From NCBI GenBank assembly GCA_023053685.1, contig JALIGW010000002.1, positions 44,394,278 to 44,458,277 on the forward strand: 64,000 bases of DNA. Direction: 5' to 3'. Made by a program: the position numbers and the translations under genes. The DNA comes from Diadophis punctatus similis (Eukaryota; Chordata; Lepidosauria; Squamata; Dipsadidae). Below the pieces are notes generated by a model. It had not been told where the DNA came from. It saw only the letters and a program-made list of their open reading frames with translations, and searched no databases. Shown here in pieces: positions 13,001 through 27,973 of this stretch (the first letter of the stretch is position 1; every line of letters begins with the position of its first letter).

Positions 13001-16000
13001 GTAACATGTGTCCTCCTAGGAGCACACATAATTGTCTGTGCCACAGCTGAAGCTTCTGGAGACCCTTCAAGGGCAGTCCCATGTAGTGTGCATAATTATG
13101 TCAAACTTACCATATTTTTCGGAGTATATTACTCCCAAAAAGAGGGTCAAAAACTGGGTGCGTCTTATACTCCAAATGTAGCCCCGACCCCACACGCCAG
13201 CCCGCCACTCTGCCTGGGGAGGAAAGTGTTTTCAGGCGGCAGCGCTGCGATCCCCTCCCCGATTCCAAAAACGGGGCGTGCAACCGGTGCTGCCCACCAC
13301 CAGAAACGCGATGCTCTTCTTTCCCGAGAAGGACCCTCGATCAGCCATCTCCAGGGAGCCACCCCCGTCCTCAGGAGGCAGCGGCCCCTTTAAGAGTGAA
13401 GGAGCTTTTTTATTTTTTTATTTCCCTCCTTCCAGCCTGAGCCGGCCGATCGCGAGCCCGCCGGCAATGACAGCGCACCGCAGACGTTCGCGGAGGGGAG
13501 CGGGGAGGTGATCGCTTGCCACCGCCGCCGCGCAGGTATTGGCGGGTTGGAGGGTTCTTGTCCTGCTGCTGCCCCAAGGAAGCTGCAGAGCTGAAGAAGC
13601 CTCCACCCACCTGCCAGCTCACCACCAAAATAGACATAAAGAAACCCTAAATTTGCATTAGGAAGGAAGTAGAAAGAAAACATAAATAACGAACAGGAGA
13701 GTTAAAGAAGCCTGTACAACAGTCACAGAAAATTTAGGGTCAGGTCCCACCTTCTTCTGAAAGGCTGCACAGGCTCATTTTCACTTCCACCTGAAGGATG
13801 CCGTCGTGAATGAGGAAACTTTGGTGATCTAGTTCGGTCACTGGGAGAATTATAAAGCCCACTACGGTCAAAGAAGAATAAAAATAATAATAATGCCATT
13901 TTACAGTGGCTATCATAGCACATTTACAGTAGTCTTCGACTCATGACCGGTTACCATTTAGTTATGATGGACTTGGGAAAAATTACTCATGATTCATTAT
14001 CGAAGTTATGATTGCCGCGATACCTCTGGAATCATGCAAATAACATTTTGGGTGCTTGGCAATCAGCTCACATTTACGACCGGTATTTGTCGGTTCTCTG
14101 GGTCATGTGATTATGTTTTGCTACCTTTTTGCCATTTTCCAACAACAAATACCTATTGCATAAGATGGATTTGGACCTATGACCACGTGATCCGCTTAAC
14201 AACCACATGATTTGCTTAGCTACTGTCATAAAAATGGTTGTAAAATTGAGTCTGGTCACATGGTGAGTCAACTTCCAACCACAATGACTTGCAACCAAAA
14301 TTCTGGGTTCAGTTCTGGTTATAAGTTGAGGATTACCTGTAGTTTTATTTTACAGTTTCTTTATGGACAGAAAATATTAGTATTTCCTATCCTAACAAAT
14401 ACACTTTTTAAAAAGTGCAGTCAAGTTGAGGATGGTGATTCTATTACTTTGGGAAAATGAATACACTGCACTGAACTCTTCCCCAAACATATTTATGCAG
14501 GGAGCTTTGAAGACAGAACATTAAAAATATTTACAAATTTACACAACATGATAGAAGATATTTTTTCATTAAGAATAGCACTGCATTGCAAGATTTCCTT
14601 ATAATATTAGGAAAAGACTCACCATTCCCAACCAGCTATGCAGAGATAAATAACAGACTTAACAATCTGCATATTCTTCTTACACTTAGCTTTCACTAGA
14701 GCAATTTCCCATAATTATTAATGGTAACAGGGTAAGAAAAAATTGCAATTAGCAAACAGTCTCGTGAAATAATATTTGAGAAAGACCCCTTGGAATTTAT
14801 TTTTCCAATGTCATGCTGAAGATTTTAAGAATATGCATTGTTTTTTCTCCTTGAAACAAAACTGTAAACATTTATAATTCCTGAATTTTAACCAATGTCT
14901 TCATTTCACAGACAGAAAGGTTGGTCTTTTGTCAGCATGTAGTATCTATGAAACTGATTTCTTCAGAGTCCATACCTGTATTAAGTCAACTGAAAGCTGT
15001 AAAATATTTGCCCAAGCGTTCTTTGCAGATCCATACAGAGGTAATGGAAAGAATCAAAGAGTGGAAAAGAAACCCCTCTGCAACCAACATTTACCCACAT
15101 TTCGTACAGAATCTCACATATAAATGAAAGGAATTATAACTGGCTTGGCTTCCCATCTCTTTTGTTCTTCCTTTATCCCTTTGCCCCAGAAAAGTCAATA
15201 TGTTTTCACACTCTTAACCTTTGGAAATAGCAACAACTGGTAAGGAAGTACAGCTACTTCTCTTAAGGATGGAGTCTAGCAGTGGTGGGTTCCTACCAGT
15301 GCGGTCCACTCTATAGCACCGGTAGCGGCCCACTGGTGACGTCACAGTACCGGTGCGGTTGGTTGCCGGAACCTGGGCGCCGCTATTTTTTTAAAAAAAA
15401 AATTAATTATTTTTTAAATTTTCTTCTGCACATGCCCAGAAGCCGAGTTTCCGGCACTGCTCATGCGCTGCCTTCCTACCCCACAGTGAGTCCAAGCGGG
15501 GGAGGATGGCTGAGGGAGCGTGTGAGACGCTGAAAGAACAGGCGGCAAGAGCTATCTCCATTCCCCTCCCTTCAGCAGTCTGAGAAGCCACGAATGCGCG
15601 GTGATGATCCTATGCATTTTTGCACGTTCGAGGCTTCTTGAGCTGCTGATGGGAGGGGGAATGGGCAGCAGGACCTATCTCAGTTCCCCTCCCTTCAGCA
15701 GTCTAAGAAGCCACGCCCACCCAGTCACATGGCTGGCAAGCCACACCCACAAAATAAGCCACGCCTACGGAGTGGTAGTAAAAAAATTAGGAACCCGCCC
15801 CTGGAGTCTAGCTACTGTATGTAGTAAACCCAATTCAAATCTCCATATCAGGTCTTAGCTAGTGATCAAAAGGCACTAATTTTAAGACACTAGAAATATG
15901 ACAGTCCTTTTCCCAACCTGTGGCTCTTACTAAATAGTAAGGCCCCACTATCATTCAGAGAACTTCCTTTTGCTTCAATAACCTCTCTTTTCTATTGTGT

Positions 16001-19000
16001 CACCAACATTTAACTAACATGCCTTTGGATATAACACTAAGCCAAGACTTTTTAACACAGACTGTGAATGTTTTAAGAAACCAAGTTTGCAATAATCATG
16101 ATTTGTTATAAAATTGGCTTGTTTTTGCCCTGCCAATGTGTAGATGGCATTCCAAATGTTCTTAGTCACGGGCACTTCTTTGCACAAGCTAAGTAAGCTT
16201 TTTTTTTAAAAAAAAATCAAAACAAATTGGAGATCCAGCAGTAAAAATATATTTAAAAAACATTTAACTTGGGTGGGATTACCATAAATAATTTATTTTA
16301 GTCACCTTTTATTCTCTTCAGAGTGTATTATTTTACACTCTGTGGGTGCAACCATCAGGAAATCCTATTTAAAACAATGTTTACTGAGATTTCGTAAGGA
16401 GGTTTTTTTCCCTTTTCTCTTTGCAAAAGATATAAGCACTCTGGTATGGAAAGAACTCTAGATAAAGGAGGAGTTGCATTGCTAAAGATTCATTGCCAGG
16501 AAGAATGCCAGCATTTATTGTTTGGGGAAATTCAAGAACAGTTTAAATCTGAGAAGTTGGACAATGCAGAAACAAGGAAAAAGTGGTTTTGTTTCTACAG
16601 TAGGTTCAGAAACAATGGGCTGAAGCAAATCAGGACCTGTCAACTAATGTCAAGCAATGCCGTCAGTTTGTATTTAGTATAGGTTCAGATTAACATTAAT
16701 CTAAGCAATCAACATTAATCTAAGCAGATTTTGAGTTAGCATTATAGCACAGAGATACCTGCAAATACATTACCTATAACACCATGTGTATACTTTGTTC
16801 AAAGCACAAACTTACCTTTGAGAACAGTTTTCTTCCCATGGTGCACTGGTTTTACTTCTTTGGATTTCTGGGCTGCTTTCATTTCTTGACTTTTTAAAAC
16901 TGGTAAGCATAAAAAATTAATTTAGAACTATCAACCTGTGGAAAATAAGTAAGCATAAATCTCACATCACAAGCTTAGATATTTATTTCTAGGGAATTTT
17001 CATAATTTTTATTTGCCAATGAAGCACTTTTGCCACAATTATGTTGGGGACTGCTCAAGTGTAGATATTATTCAAGTTGAAATGACTGCTGAAATGGTAC
17101 AAAATACTATCTGTGCTTTTTATACTATACATCTAGTGAAGCAGAACATTCCATGCAATCTTTGTATTCTATACGTAAGTTTTGTCTTTGCAAACTTTGT
17201 CACTGTATTATTTTTTAGGATTTTGATAATGTTGTGAGATAGTTTGGATGAGCAGTTACTCTCTTGCACACAATAGGCTACATAAATATAATCCAATCTA
17301 GACAATTGTCAGTGTCAGAACAAAAACCAGGCATCTGGCGCTAAAATGTGCATCCTTATATAGATAGGCAGAAACAGCAAAGAACTGACCAAAGTAGCTT
17401 TCTTATCTCTGTAGTATAAGTCTATACTACAGAGACTACCACAGCAGTTTGTTTCCTACTTCTAATCTCCACAATGAGTCCAGAAGGATGATCAATGGTC
17501 TTGCAAGTTGCTGAGAGAACTAAGCTGCACCACCATTAATCTGCCTCTCCAGATGTCATTACAAGTGAAATCAATGCTGTCTCCATACTATCCAGCCTGA
17601 ACCCTAACTGGAAGGGGTCCAGATAATCCACTTCCTCTAAGATCTCTGAAGATGCAAGCAGACAACTTTCTCAACAATCTTCATTGAAAAGGGAAGAAGG
17701 TTGGAGACTGGCAAACATTGTCAACACTGCTGGGTCTAGTCATTGTTTCATGAAGAGGAGCATATCTCTCCCTCTTCAAGGAAAACAGAACCGCCTGGAC
17801 TCTTTCCCCATCATAACTTGACTATTTCTATTTTCTATCTGTCTTTTTCCGATATCTAATGAAGGCTTTTCTACTTCTCATATAGTTTTGCCAATTTCTT
17901 GAAAGCAAACATAAACTCTCATTCTTGCTCTTACACTCTTGCGCCACAATATTGTATATCATAGTGAAAGCCCCAAACCTCCCACAGAATTTCTAAATCC
18001 AAAAAAACTATATGTTAAATCTACATGACTGGATAACTGCGTTCCTGTCAAACAGACAACAAGTGGTCAAAATAGGGAGCGCCCTATCAAATCCCATTCC
18101 TGTTAACAGCGGTGTACCCCAAGGCAGCGTACTAGGACCTACACTCTTTATACTCTATATAAATTACCTTTACGATCACATTACAAGTGACTGCGTTCTC
18201 TTCACCGATGATGTAAAACTCTTCAACACCACCGACAACATTGCTACCCTCCAAAAAGATCTTGATTTTGTGTCAGAATGGTCAAACATCTGGCAACTCC
18301 AAATCTCAACCAACAAATGCTCTGTCCTACACATTGGCAAAAAAACCCAGAACACTAAATACAAGTTGAATAGACAAGACCTTGCAGACGACCCTCACTC
18401 TGTCAAAGACCTTGGAATACTCATATCAAATGACCTAAGTGCCAAAGCCAACTGCAACAACATCGCCAAAAAGGCTTCAAGAGTTGTTAACCTAATCTTA
18501 CGTAGCTTCTTCTCCGGTAATATCACACTACTAACCAGAGCATACAAAACATTCGCCAGACCAATCCTCGAATACAGCTCATCTGTCTGGAACCCACACC
18601 GCATATCGGACATAAATACATTAGAAAGTGTCCAGAGATACTTTACGAGAAGAGTCCTCCACTCCTCTACTAGAAACAGAATACCTTACGAAACCAGACT
18701 CGAAATCCTGGGCTTAGAAAGCTTAGAACTACGTCGCCTTCGGCACGACCTAAGCATAACTCATAAAATTATCTGCTACAACGTCCTTCCTGTCAACGAC
18801 TACTTCGGCTTCAACCACAACAATACACGAGCACACAACAGATACAAACTCAAAGTGAACCGCTCCAACTTGACTGTAGAAAATATGACTTTAGCAACAG
18901 AGTGGTAAATGCCTGGAACTCACTACCTGACTCTGTGGTTTTGTCACCAAACCCCCAAAACTTTACCCTCAGACTTTCCACTGTTGACCTCACCCGATTC

Positions 19001-22000
19001 CTAAGAGGTCAGTAAGGGGTGTGCATAATTGCACCAGCGTGCCTACTGTCCCTGTCCAAATGTTCCCTCTTATCAGTACCCACCTTATGTATATAAACAA
19101 TGTTATATCTATGTATATTACTAACACGTACTTGACAAAAATAAACAAACAAACAAATAAACAAACAAACAAACAAATAAATAAATAAATAAATAAAAAT
19201 ACTTTTTAATTGGTGATGGAGCAATAATTTTGACTCTTCCTTCATTTTCCCCAGATTCTTTGTATGTAATAACCTGGCTTGTGCAATGTGTCCCTATAAT
19301 GAAGAAAGAAAATATCTAATGTTAGAAATTGTTAGCATTCTTTTTCACTTTGGGGTACACCTTTTTCTATACATTTTCATTTAATTATATTCTCAATCGC
19401 TTAAAATCACAACTGTCACATATTTGTTATGCAATCATCTCAAATTAGCCAGCATGATGGTTTTTCAATTAAAACCTAAACTACTTATATTTCAAAAATA
19501 CTAGCAAAGATAGACTTTTTTCTGCTACATAATGTTTCAATTTTAAAAAAATAAAATATTCAATACTAATGTAACATAATTTTTCCATTTCTCATATAAG
19601 CAGCAATATTTCCAATAGGAAAGTAGCATTTATAAACTAAGCACTTCAGCATCGCAACAATAAGGAGAACACAAAAATAATAATACTAACTGAATACGTA
19701 AAGATTTGAAGTAGATTTTTAAAAAAGTATCTGAACACTATGTAGAAAGTTTTTTATGTGTATAATGTTGCATACTCCTTAAAGCTTAGCACATGGGGTT
19801 ATGTTTCAGCCTTGTTTCAGCCCTATAGAGTATTGACTAAATATTGTAATTCACAAGACACAGCTATACTGTATAATGAACAGGGGCAAGCTATATTAAA
19901 TAGAGTTGCTAACAGCATTAAAAGAGCCTTCTACTATAAGAATGAATCTATCACACAAAATCCCACTATAGTACAGCTTAGAGGGTATCAGGTTGTCTAC
20001 ATTTCCGGATCATTAAGAAAAAACACTTCACTTCAGAGGTGGGTTTGCACAGATTCGCCCGAACTGGTAGCAAACCGCTGGTGATATCACAATGATGTCA
20101 CGGAACCGGTTAGGTCGGTGCCGGTCCGTGAGCGCCGCCATCTTTTTTTATTTTGGGGGGAGGATTTTTTCCAGGGGGGTTTTCTTCTGCACATGCGCAG
20201 AAGGCGAGTTTCCGGCACTGCGCATGAATCGCCATCTTGTTTTTGGCTTTAAAAAAAAATTCAGATTTTTTGGCACTGTGCATGCGTGTGTGCGCAAAGC
20301 GCACGCACGCCCACGAGAAGTGGGAAGAAGCGAACCGGGAACGAGGTAAGTTAGAACCCACCCCTGCTTCACTTGATACAGTTTCAAAAAGTCATTTACT
20401 AAATACCCAAAGTCATTTCAAAGACACATGCATATGAAAAAGTTGCACATAAATTTCCAGAAAGGTAGAAAATATATATGTCAGGATAATACATTTAGTA
20501 GATAAGTTGTCCAAAGTGATTAATTACTAAAAACCCCATAGATAGTTTCTAAAACTATTATCAGATGGAATGGCAATAGAAAGAGTCCACTGGATTTGGG
20601 TAACAAACAAATTTAAATAAATAAATCAAAGTATTAACACAAACAATCCAAAATTTGCATAAGTACTTAAATTTCCAAAGCTATCAAATTTTTTTAAACA
20701 GTCCTAAAACTAGAAATCAACATGCTCAAAACCAGAAATTGGCTATGTTACTATATCACCTAAGCCACAGTTTATTTAATTGGCTGTATTTGTACAATAT
20801 GCTCAGCTAAAATGAAACAAATTGGCTTAGCCCAATCTGAAAACTCACACATGATTATTGATTGGGAAAGAAATGTGTGATGGAGGAAAATGTATTCTTT
20901 TTACATACTGATTAGTTCTCTATACCTCAGATACAAGCAGCATATGCTACATTTTATACAAATCCCATTTGTTTTCTTAAAACTTGATTTTTAAAAACTT
21001 TAATGTTGCTTAATAAAAGAAATACTTATTCCCACTAGCCCAAGTATTTACAATATGCTCAAAACAGTGACTCTGGAAAAGCCAACTGGTTGGCCAGATT
21101 ACTTGAGGTGATTTTTTTCCCTCTCCCTTTTTTGATGCTGACAGAATTCCATTTTGCTGCTAAATTTTTCTGCATGTAGCCCGGCCACCTCTTCAGTAAT
21201 AGAGTTAAATATTATATTTACATTTAAAAATACAGTATTACCAGCTATTAAAATACATGTATTATCATACAAATAAAAAAGAAGCTGCATCAAAATAATG
21301 GCCACTGTTCTGGAGGCACTTCTCAGTGGCAGAGGCAGTGCTGGCGCTGAAGTAGAGGCCTTGTGTGAGGCGGGGGGGAGTGGCAGCTGGCTGAGACTAC
21401 TTCATCCCCAGCCTCTGCTAAAAAGTACCATTGTGCAGGGTGGCCAAAAGGGAAGAGATCGGGAGGGGTGGGAAAGACAGGTGAGTGGACGAGTTCCACT
21501 GTTTCAGTGTTTGTAAGTGTAGGCAAGCTGCCAAATTTTCATCATGTAACTATGGGCATACTACAATGCCATACATTTGGGCATGGGGCATACATCCATT
21601 TTGCAGCAGCAACATAATTTCAAACAGTCTATGAACAAATCATTGTTAAATCGAGGATTTTGCTAACAAGTAAAGGGACACTCGCTCGGTGTTATCAAAC
21701 TTATTGATGCAAGGTGAAAATGGCAGTTAACAAACCAGTTTCCGAAAATGACAAGAAAAGGAAGTATGAAAACTTAAATGTGCTTTCAAAGGCCAGAGCA
21801 CTTCAAATCAAACCTTTATTGTCAATGCACAACATGTGTACAATGAAACTGAATAATAATAATTGTAAGTGATCTCAAGTGCTCTCCTTATCTGAAGAGG
21901 TTTGAAGAGCTTATCTAATGGCCTGCTCTTCATACTGCAGTCCTAAATTATGCTTTTCACAGAACTACCTTAAATCTGCCTTTTCTTCATCCAGAAATCC

Positions 22001-25000
22001 TACAAACTTATATCCCACACATTTCTTTTTTCTCTCTCAAGTTTCTTTTTATCAACCTCGGTTTTAGAAATAGCTAATCTTCCTGTAAAATGGGATTTAC
22101 ACTTTATTTACAAGCTCGTACTGAATAAAAATAGTAAATGCTAATAATAATTTCATTAGATACATAATAGAATCAGGCATATTAAAAATTCCGTTCAAAT
22201 AATATATTTGATTTTATTCCACAGAAAAGGAAAATAAATGTATATATTTTAAAAAATGCATATATTATGTTATTTTAGCTTGGGGTCTTTAAATAACATC
22301 ATTAATTTCTTTTAAAAAAAACCTAAAAGAATAATCTAGTGCTGGGCTAGACAAATTTTTGCCCTCTAGACATAGCTAAATTCCAACTTTCCAAAAGCTC
22401 AGCCAGCTGAACCATTCATTAGAGGTGAGGCAAGTTACAGTCAATCAACTAGAGTATAGACAGAATTCAGTTTTAATTTTACAATTTTAGCAAACTATAA
22501 AAAAATACACTAAATGGCAAAAACAATTAAATGGATTCATTTTTTATTAGTCGAAGACAAATATTGTTTTATTAAGTATGCAACTAAAAAAATTGGTAAA
22601 TGAGACATAGCATAAAGAGACTTTATTTTCTTTATAGCTTGATAAATGAAAAATATTAGAAAAAAGAGCCCTTCCAGAAATCATTCAAAAATACAATATT
22701 CTTTTCTCAGTTCCACATACCATAAGGTTTGCAAAAAATATTTTTTCCATTTATTTATGTAAATACTTGTGGTTCAATTTGTAAATGGCTACAATTTCTA
22801 AATTGCATACTAAGAAATTGTATGGCTCTAAATCAGTGGTTCCCAACCTTTTTGTGATCGAGTACCACTTGGAGGTCCCGTACAGTCGCCATGTACCACC
22901 TGGTTCCAGAGAAACTAAATTCGATCAGATATCACTTTATTTCCATAATTGAACAACTAGAACACGCAAACCAACTACGAAAACTCAATGCGAGGGCATA
23001 AGTATACAAAATAAGTATACAAAATAATAATAAAAATAGTAACATACACACTGAGATGCAGTAATGAATATCAAAGGGTAACTTGAGTCAAGAGAACATA
23101 GTGCTAACAATAACAGAGTGAGATTAACCTTAGCTCGAGAGCTCGCTACGACGCGCACCTTCTCGCGAGGGTTCTACTGCGCGACTGCTGAGAGTTCAGA
23201 ACAGTCACCGTTCCTTTTTTGGCCCCGCGCATCCAGCAACTGGATTCTCGGGTCGCTGGGACCAGGTGGGTGGCGTGTGGCAACAGTTGCAAATCGTTGC
23301 CAGATTATCTTGTGTTAGGCAGTAAACATTTTTGTGAAGTAAAAAATAACTAACTAAAAATCGTTCATGACCCCGAAAGTGTTCGCGTACCACCTGGAAG
23401 GCCCTCGCGTACCACTAGTGGTACACGTACCACAGGTTGGGAACCACTGCTCTAAATGGATATGATTTATTATAAACAATTAGATACAAAGCAGCCAGTA
23501 TAAATAAGGATTATATTACAAGACTGAGAATTTATTGTCAAAGCTCTATCAACAACTGAAGTTTTACACAGAATTGAATTGCATATATATCCTACACGGT
23601 AAATTGAATTAGCCTTACTATACTACTTTTAAAACATCCAACACATTAATAAAATAAATTTTCACAATTAATTTGATATACATCTTTGCATTATGGAAGA
23701 TGCGTCTGATTCTCCATACTATGAAGATGGCTTAGATTTATGTCACCAGTGACAGTTTAAAATATTTTCATATTTTACAAATTTGCAGCAATCTGGAAAT
23801 TTACAGTTTATAAGAGAAGGCCTGTGATTTGGACAAATGTGAGACTGATATTGTTTTAATATCAAAATTAGTGAACAGGTCTGTCTGGTTCAGTAGGAAC
23901 TATTTATAATGAATGAAGCCAATATGTCAATCTCAGTGTGATGATCATTTTGGTTTCCCATCTGGTAGCTATCAAGATTATGCCACAATATAAAATATAA
24001 GAGATATTTTGATTCACAGGGCCACTGATTGCTTGGACCAGCTTTGATCTGACTATAGCAATAACTCAGCACTAGAGAAGGAGATATTAATAGCCTCTAT
24101 GCTACTGCTAAATCCGGAGGCATTCATTCAGAAATGTCTACAAATTTCATGTGCTGAAAATGCAGCATGATTTGAATAGGAATCAGCATAGATTTCAGTA
24201 AGTCAATTATTTCTAATTATATATTTGATCCATTCCAACAAGATTTATTTTATTTCTTAGTTTTTCCTCTATATCCTCCCTTTGCTGAGTTTCTAACTCA
24301 ATCAGGAGCTCTAACATTTCTTACCAAATTGTTGCACTTTTGATGTTCTTTTTGGATATGTCTTACTACGACTTCTTTCAACTGTTTGGTTGGGTCGAGG
24401 AAGCTGGACAGAAATATCTTTATACATCTGCAAAGCTGTCTTCCCACTAGAAAATGCAACAAATATTATATGATAAGTTAACTGAAAACTACAAAGTAAA
24501 GCATTGCAATTTATCCCTAGTTGGGAAGAGGAGGATTTTAATTGAATTAAAAGTTCAAGTATCAGCAAGAGCTAAACCAATAAAACAAAAAATATGCCCA
24601 ACTGGCCTGCCATTATAAGGCTTTCTGTTACTCTTACAGTTTCTCAATTTGACATAAAGAACTTCTATATATTTCACATTTTTACTTTATGGTGTATATG
24701 GTATTGAAAAAGCACACCGATGTCATGTTTTGTGCTTCTTTGGTTTGTTCTTTTTCTCAACTAGCTATTCCATAACAACAGATTTTCAAAATGATTGTTT
24801 CTAAGGAAGAGAAATAAAGTGAGCTTTTCCCCAAAAATACTTGCTGAAAAAAACCAGACAATTTCATTCAGTCTTTGCTGCCACTCCTTAGAAATACCAG
24901 ATTATTTTGCCATTGAGTTTGTATTGCCTATACATTTTGAAGAATGTAACATTTCAACTAGTATGCAATACATATTTCAAAACTTAACCAAACAGATTAG

Positions 25001-27939
25001 GATTAATGGAACAAGGTGCCTATAAAGTGCCTTTAGACTAAAGTTACCATCTTCACTATAATCAATTGTCCTCCAAAAACTGATGTGTATATCTATGAAA
25101 AGCCCTTTCATCCTAATCAACCTCTCATACCTAAGAAACTAATCTCAACCCAACAATTATTATTTAATACAATATGGAGTTCCCTGATTTACTTATTTAA
25201 TCCAACATCTGATCTTCAGTTTATTTGCTCATGCCACAGTTGGTCACTTGGTGAAAAACCTGTCTTCAAATGTATCCAAAATCTGGCATGTGACCTTAGG
25301 ACCACAAGCTATTATTACAAGCAGGCCACTATCATGATAAATTTAAACTAGGACTGTTTCCAAGAGTAGAAACTGGTTACCTACCCTAGGAAATGTAGTG
25401 AATTTCATAATCAGTGCAATTTACTCTCATGGCATTCAAACCTCATTTCTCATAGTACTTTACCCTTACTTTACCTTGCTTTCTTTTCTAGTGGTAACTA
25501 TGTCTTTAGACACAACTATGTATCCATATCAACATGTTGCAAAGCAGACTGAAGCAATTACTATGTAGTTTTCTTGACACCAATAGAAAAATGGTTTGTT
25601 GTTGCCTTCTTCCAAGATGTTTCCTTGACTTCCTACTCTAGCCTATCAAGATCAGTCAAGGTTACCTAGATGCTGCCATCCAGCTGGGCTAAAAGATAGA
25701 CAAGTGGAATATCAGTAGGTACGGTTCCTCTTCATTCCGAAAGACAAACTGCTGATGCCATCCCCAGTTTCCAATTCATAATAATCAATGTGGCTGATAT
25801 ACTAGGATAACTATGAGGGTGTCCTAGAGATAAGTTTTCAAAGATTCAAGAATTCAGAGATCTGCTTTCAGAAATGGTGATTTTAGAAGCTTTCTCCTGT
25901 GTCTATGGATAGACCTCTGGTGCCAAACAGAAGGTAAAGGGAATATGGTGGGAGAGAAAGGGGCTCCCCTGGGGCCCAAAGTCCTCTGATCCTCTGACAT
26001 GGCTCTGGAAGTTATGCCAGTAATGGAGTCATTTATTTTCCTGCCATATGAATCAATGAGACGGACCCTGTTTGTAACAAAATAAGGTAATAAAAATAAA
26101 ACCTGCTACCTGGCTGAAGACTTCTCTCACCTTGGATTCTCCATCTCACCCTCCAAAGGACTGCTCTGCTCGTTAGTAATGTTATCTTTAACTTTAGCTA
26201 AAAGGTACCCTTGAATTACTCAACTTAAGTAGCAAACAAACTAACTCCCTTCCCTAGGGAACCTTTTTTATAGTCCCAATATTCCTGTTTATAGAGCTAA
26301 CTGTACAATATTATTCATAATTCTGTTAAATGCATCTATTTTTTTCTCAATTTGAATTTTTCTTAAGAATGTTACCAAAGAATCTACATAAAGTGCATAA
26401 ATCTTGTGTTAAGGGCCTAAATACAGAAATATTCTTTTTGAGTGTATGAACCACAGAAATTGAGTGAAGCTTGCCAATTTAAACCCCTGATCTAAGATGA
26501 TGTGTACAAATCAAGCATATTAAAAAAAATCAGGCCTGGAATAGCAATCTATTAGATACTATTACCTACCAAAAATAAAATCCTAAACTTGACTAAGTGG
26601 ATAATAGTCAAGAAGTGTAGAAGTTCAGTACAGGTGTGTTCACACCAGATGCAGTCAACAGATCTCCACATTCTGCACACGTTGTATTGTATACCATTAG
26701 CTCCGCATACAATTATAGTTAGTAAAACAAATGTCAATTATATTGCCCAGATTCAAGATTTAGACTCTTAATGTAAGGAAAACGTACAAGAATTTCAGAA
26801 TTCAAATGTCAAACAATGTGCTCTGCAAATACTTTACAAAACAGTCTAGAACCGTGATGGTGAACCTATGGCACGGGTGCCACAAGTGGCACGTGAAGCC
26901 ATATCGGTGGGCACACGAGCTCAGGTCCAGCGTGCATGTGTGCACCAGCCGGCTGATTTTCGGGCCTTCTGGGCCCACTGGGAGTCGGGAAACACGCTGT
27001 TTCCAGCCTCCAGAGGGGGTGGGGAAGGCCGTTTTCACCCTCCCCAGGCTCCTAGAAAGGCTCTGGAGCCTGGGGAGAGCGAAAAATGGGCGTGCCATTG
27101 CATGCTGGGAGCAGGGGGGTCATGCGTGCATGTGCGGGGGTGCATGGAATTATGAGTGTGGGCACGCACACACGTGATCCCCCACATTCCCCACCCCCTT
27201 TTGGCACGCGAACCAAAAAAGGTTCGCCATCACTGGTCTAGAACAAAGAGATAGTCTACTGTTAATATGTGCTTTCCCCCTTATTGTTTCATATCTGATC
27301 TAATGACTTTTTCAGGTTAAACAAAACAAACTCAAGGCCTTATCAAGCCAGATCATGCAGAGATATAGTGCGGTATATAAACATGTACTTTACTGTCCCA
27401 ATTGTGATGGGGGTCTAACAGTACATAAAACCTAGGCATGTATCTTCAAATATGTGTCCATGCTAACATTTTTTAATCATAATTTAATCATTTTTCAGAG
27501 TGGCACTCAATTGTTTACTCAGTTATGAGGGTAAGAAAGAAGAGTCATGCTTCTCATAAGCTGCCATAATATACGCAGTTTATGTTTAGGTCACACTTAA
27601 ATTAAGAAATCCCAGGAGAAGGTAATATTGTTTTTTATTACCATTAGTGTCCTATGGCTCTTTCAAAAAAAACCAACCCAAATACTATTTGCTGGCACCA
27701 AGTTTGGGATAGCTCATTGCTTAATTTGTAAAGTTTTAAGTAACCACAGAGTTACATTCCTAACAATCTTATAAACTGAACCTAAAATGACAGTAAGTGT
27801 CCTAATGATTCAGAATATAAATTTTTTAAAATGCTGGATATAATTTTTCAAGCAATTATTTCCAAATAGAAGAAACTCATCTACTCCAAGTATACATGAA
27901 GGAAACAATATACAGGGACATACACACATTGTCCCTCAT

Positions 27940-27973
<34 letters not shown>

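Noticed and set aside
16446..16682. 78-codon plus-strand frame considered as a small gene
   Set aside because: No similarity that I recognise, no splice or promoter context, single short frame in an intron.
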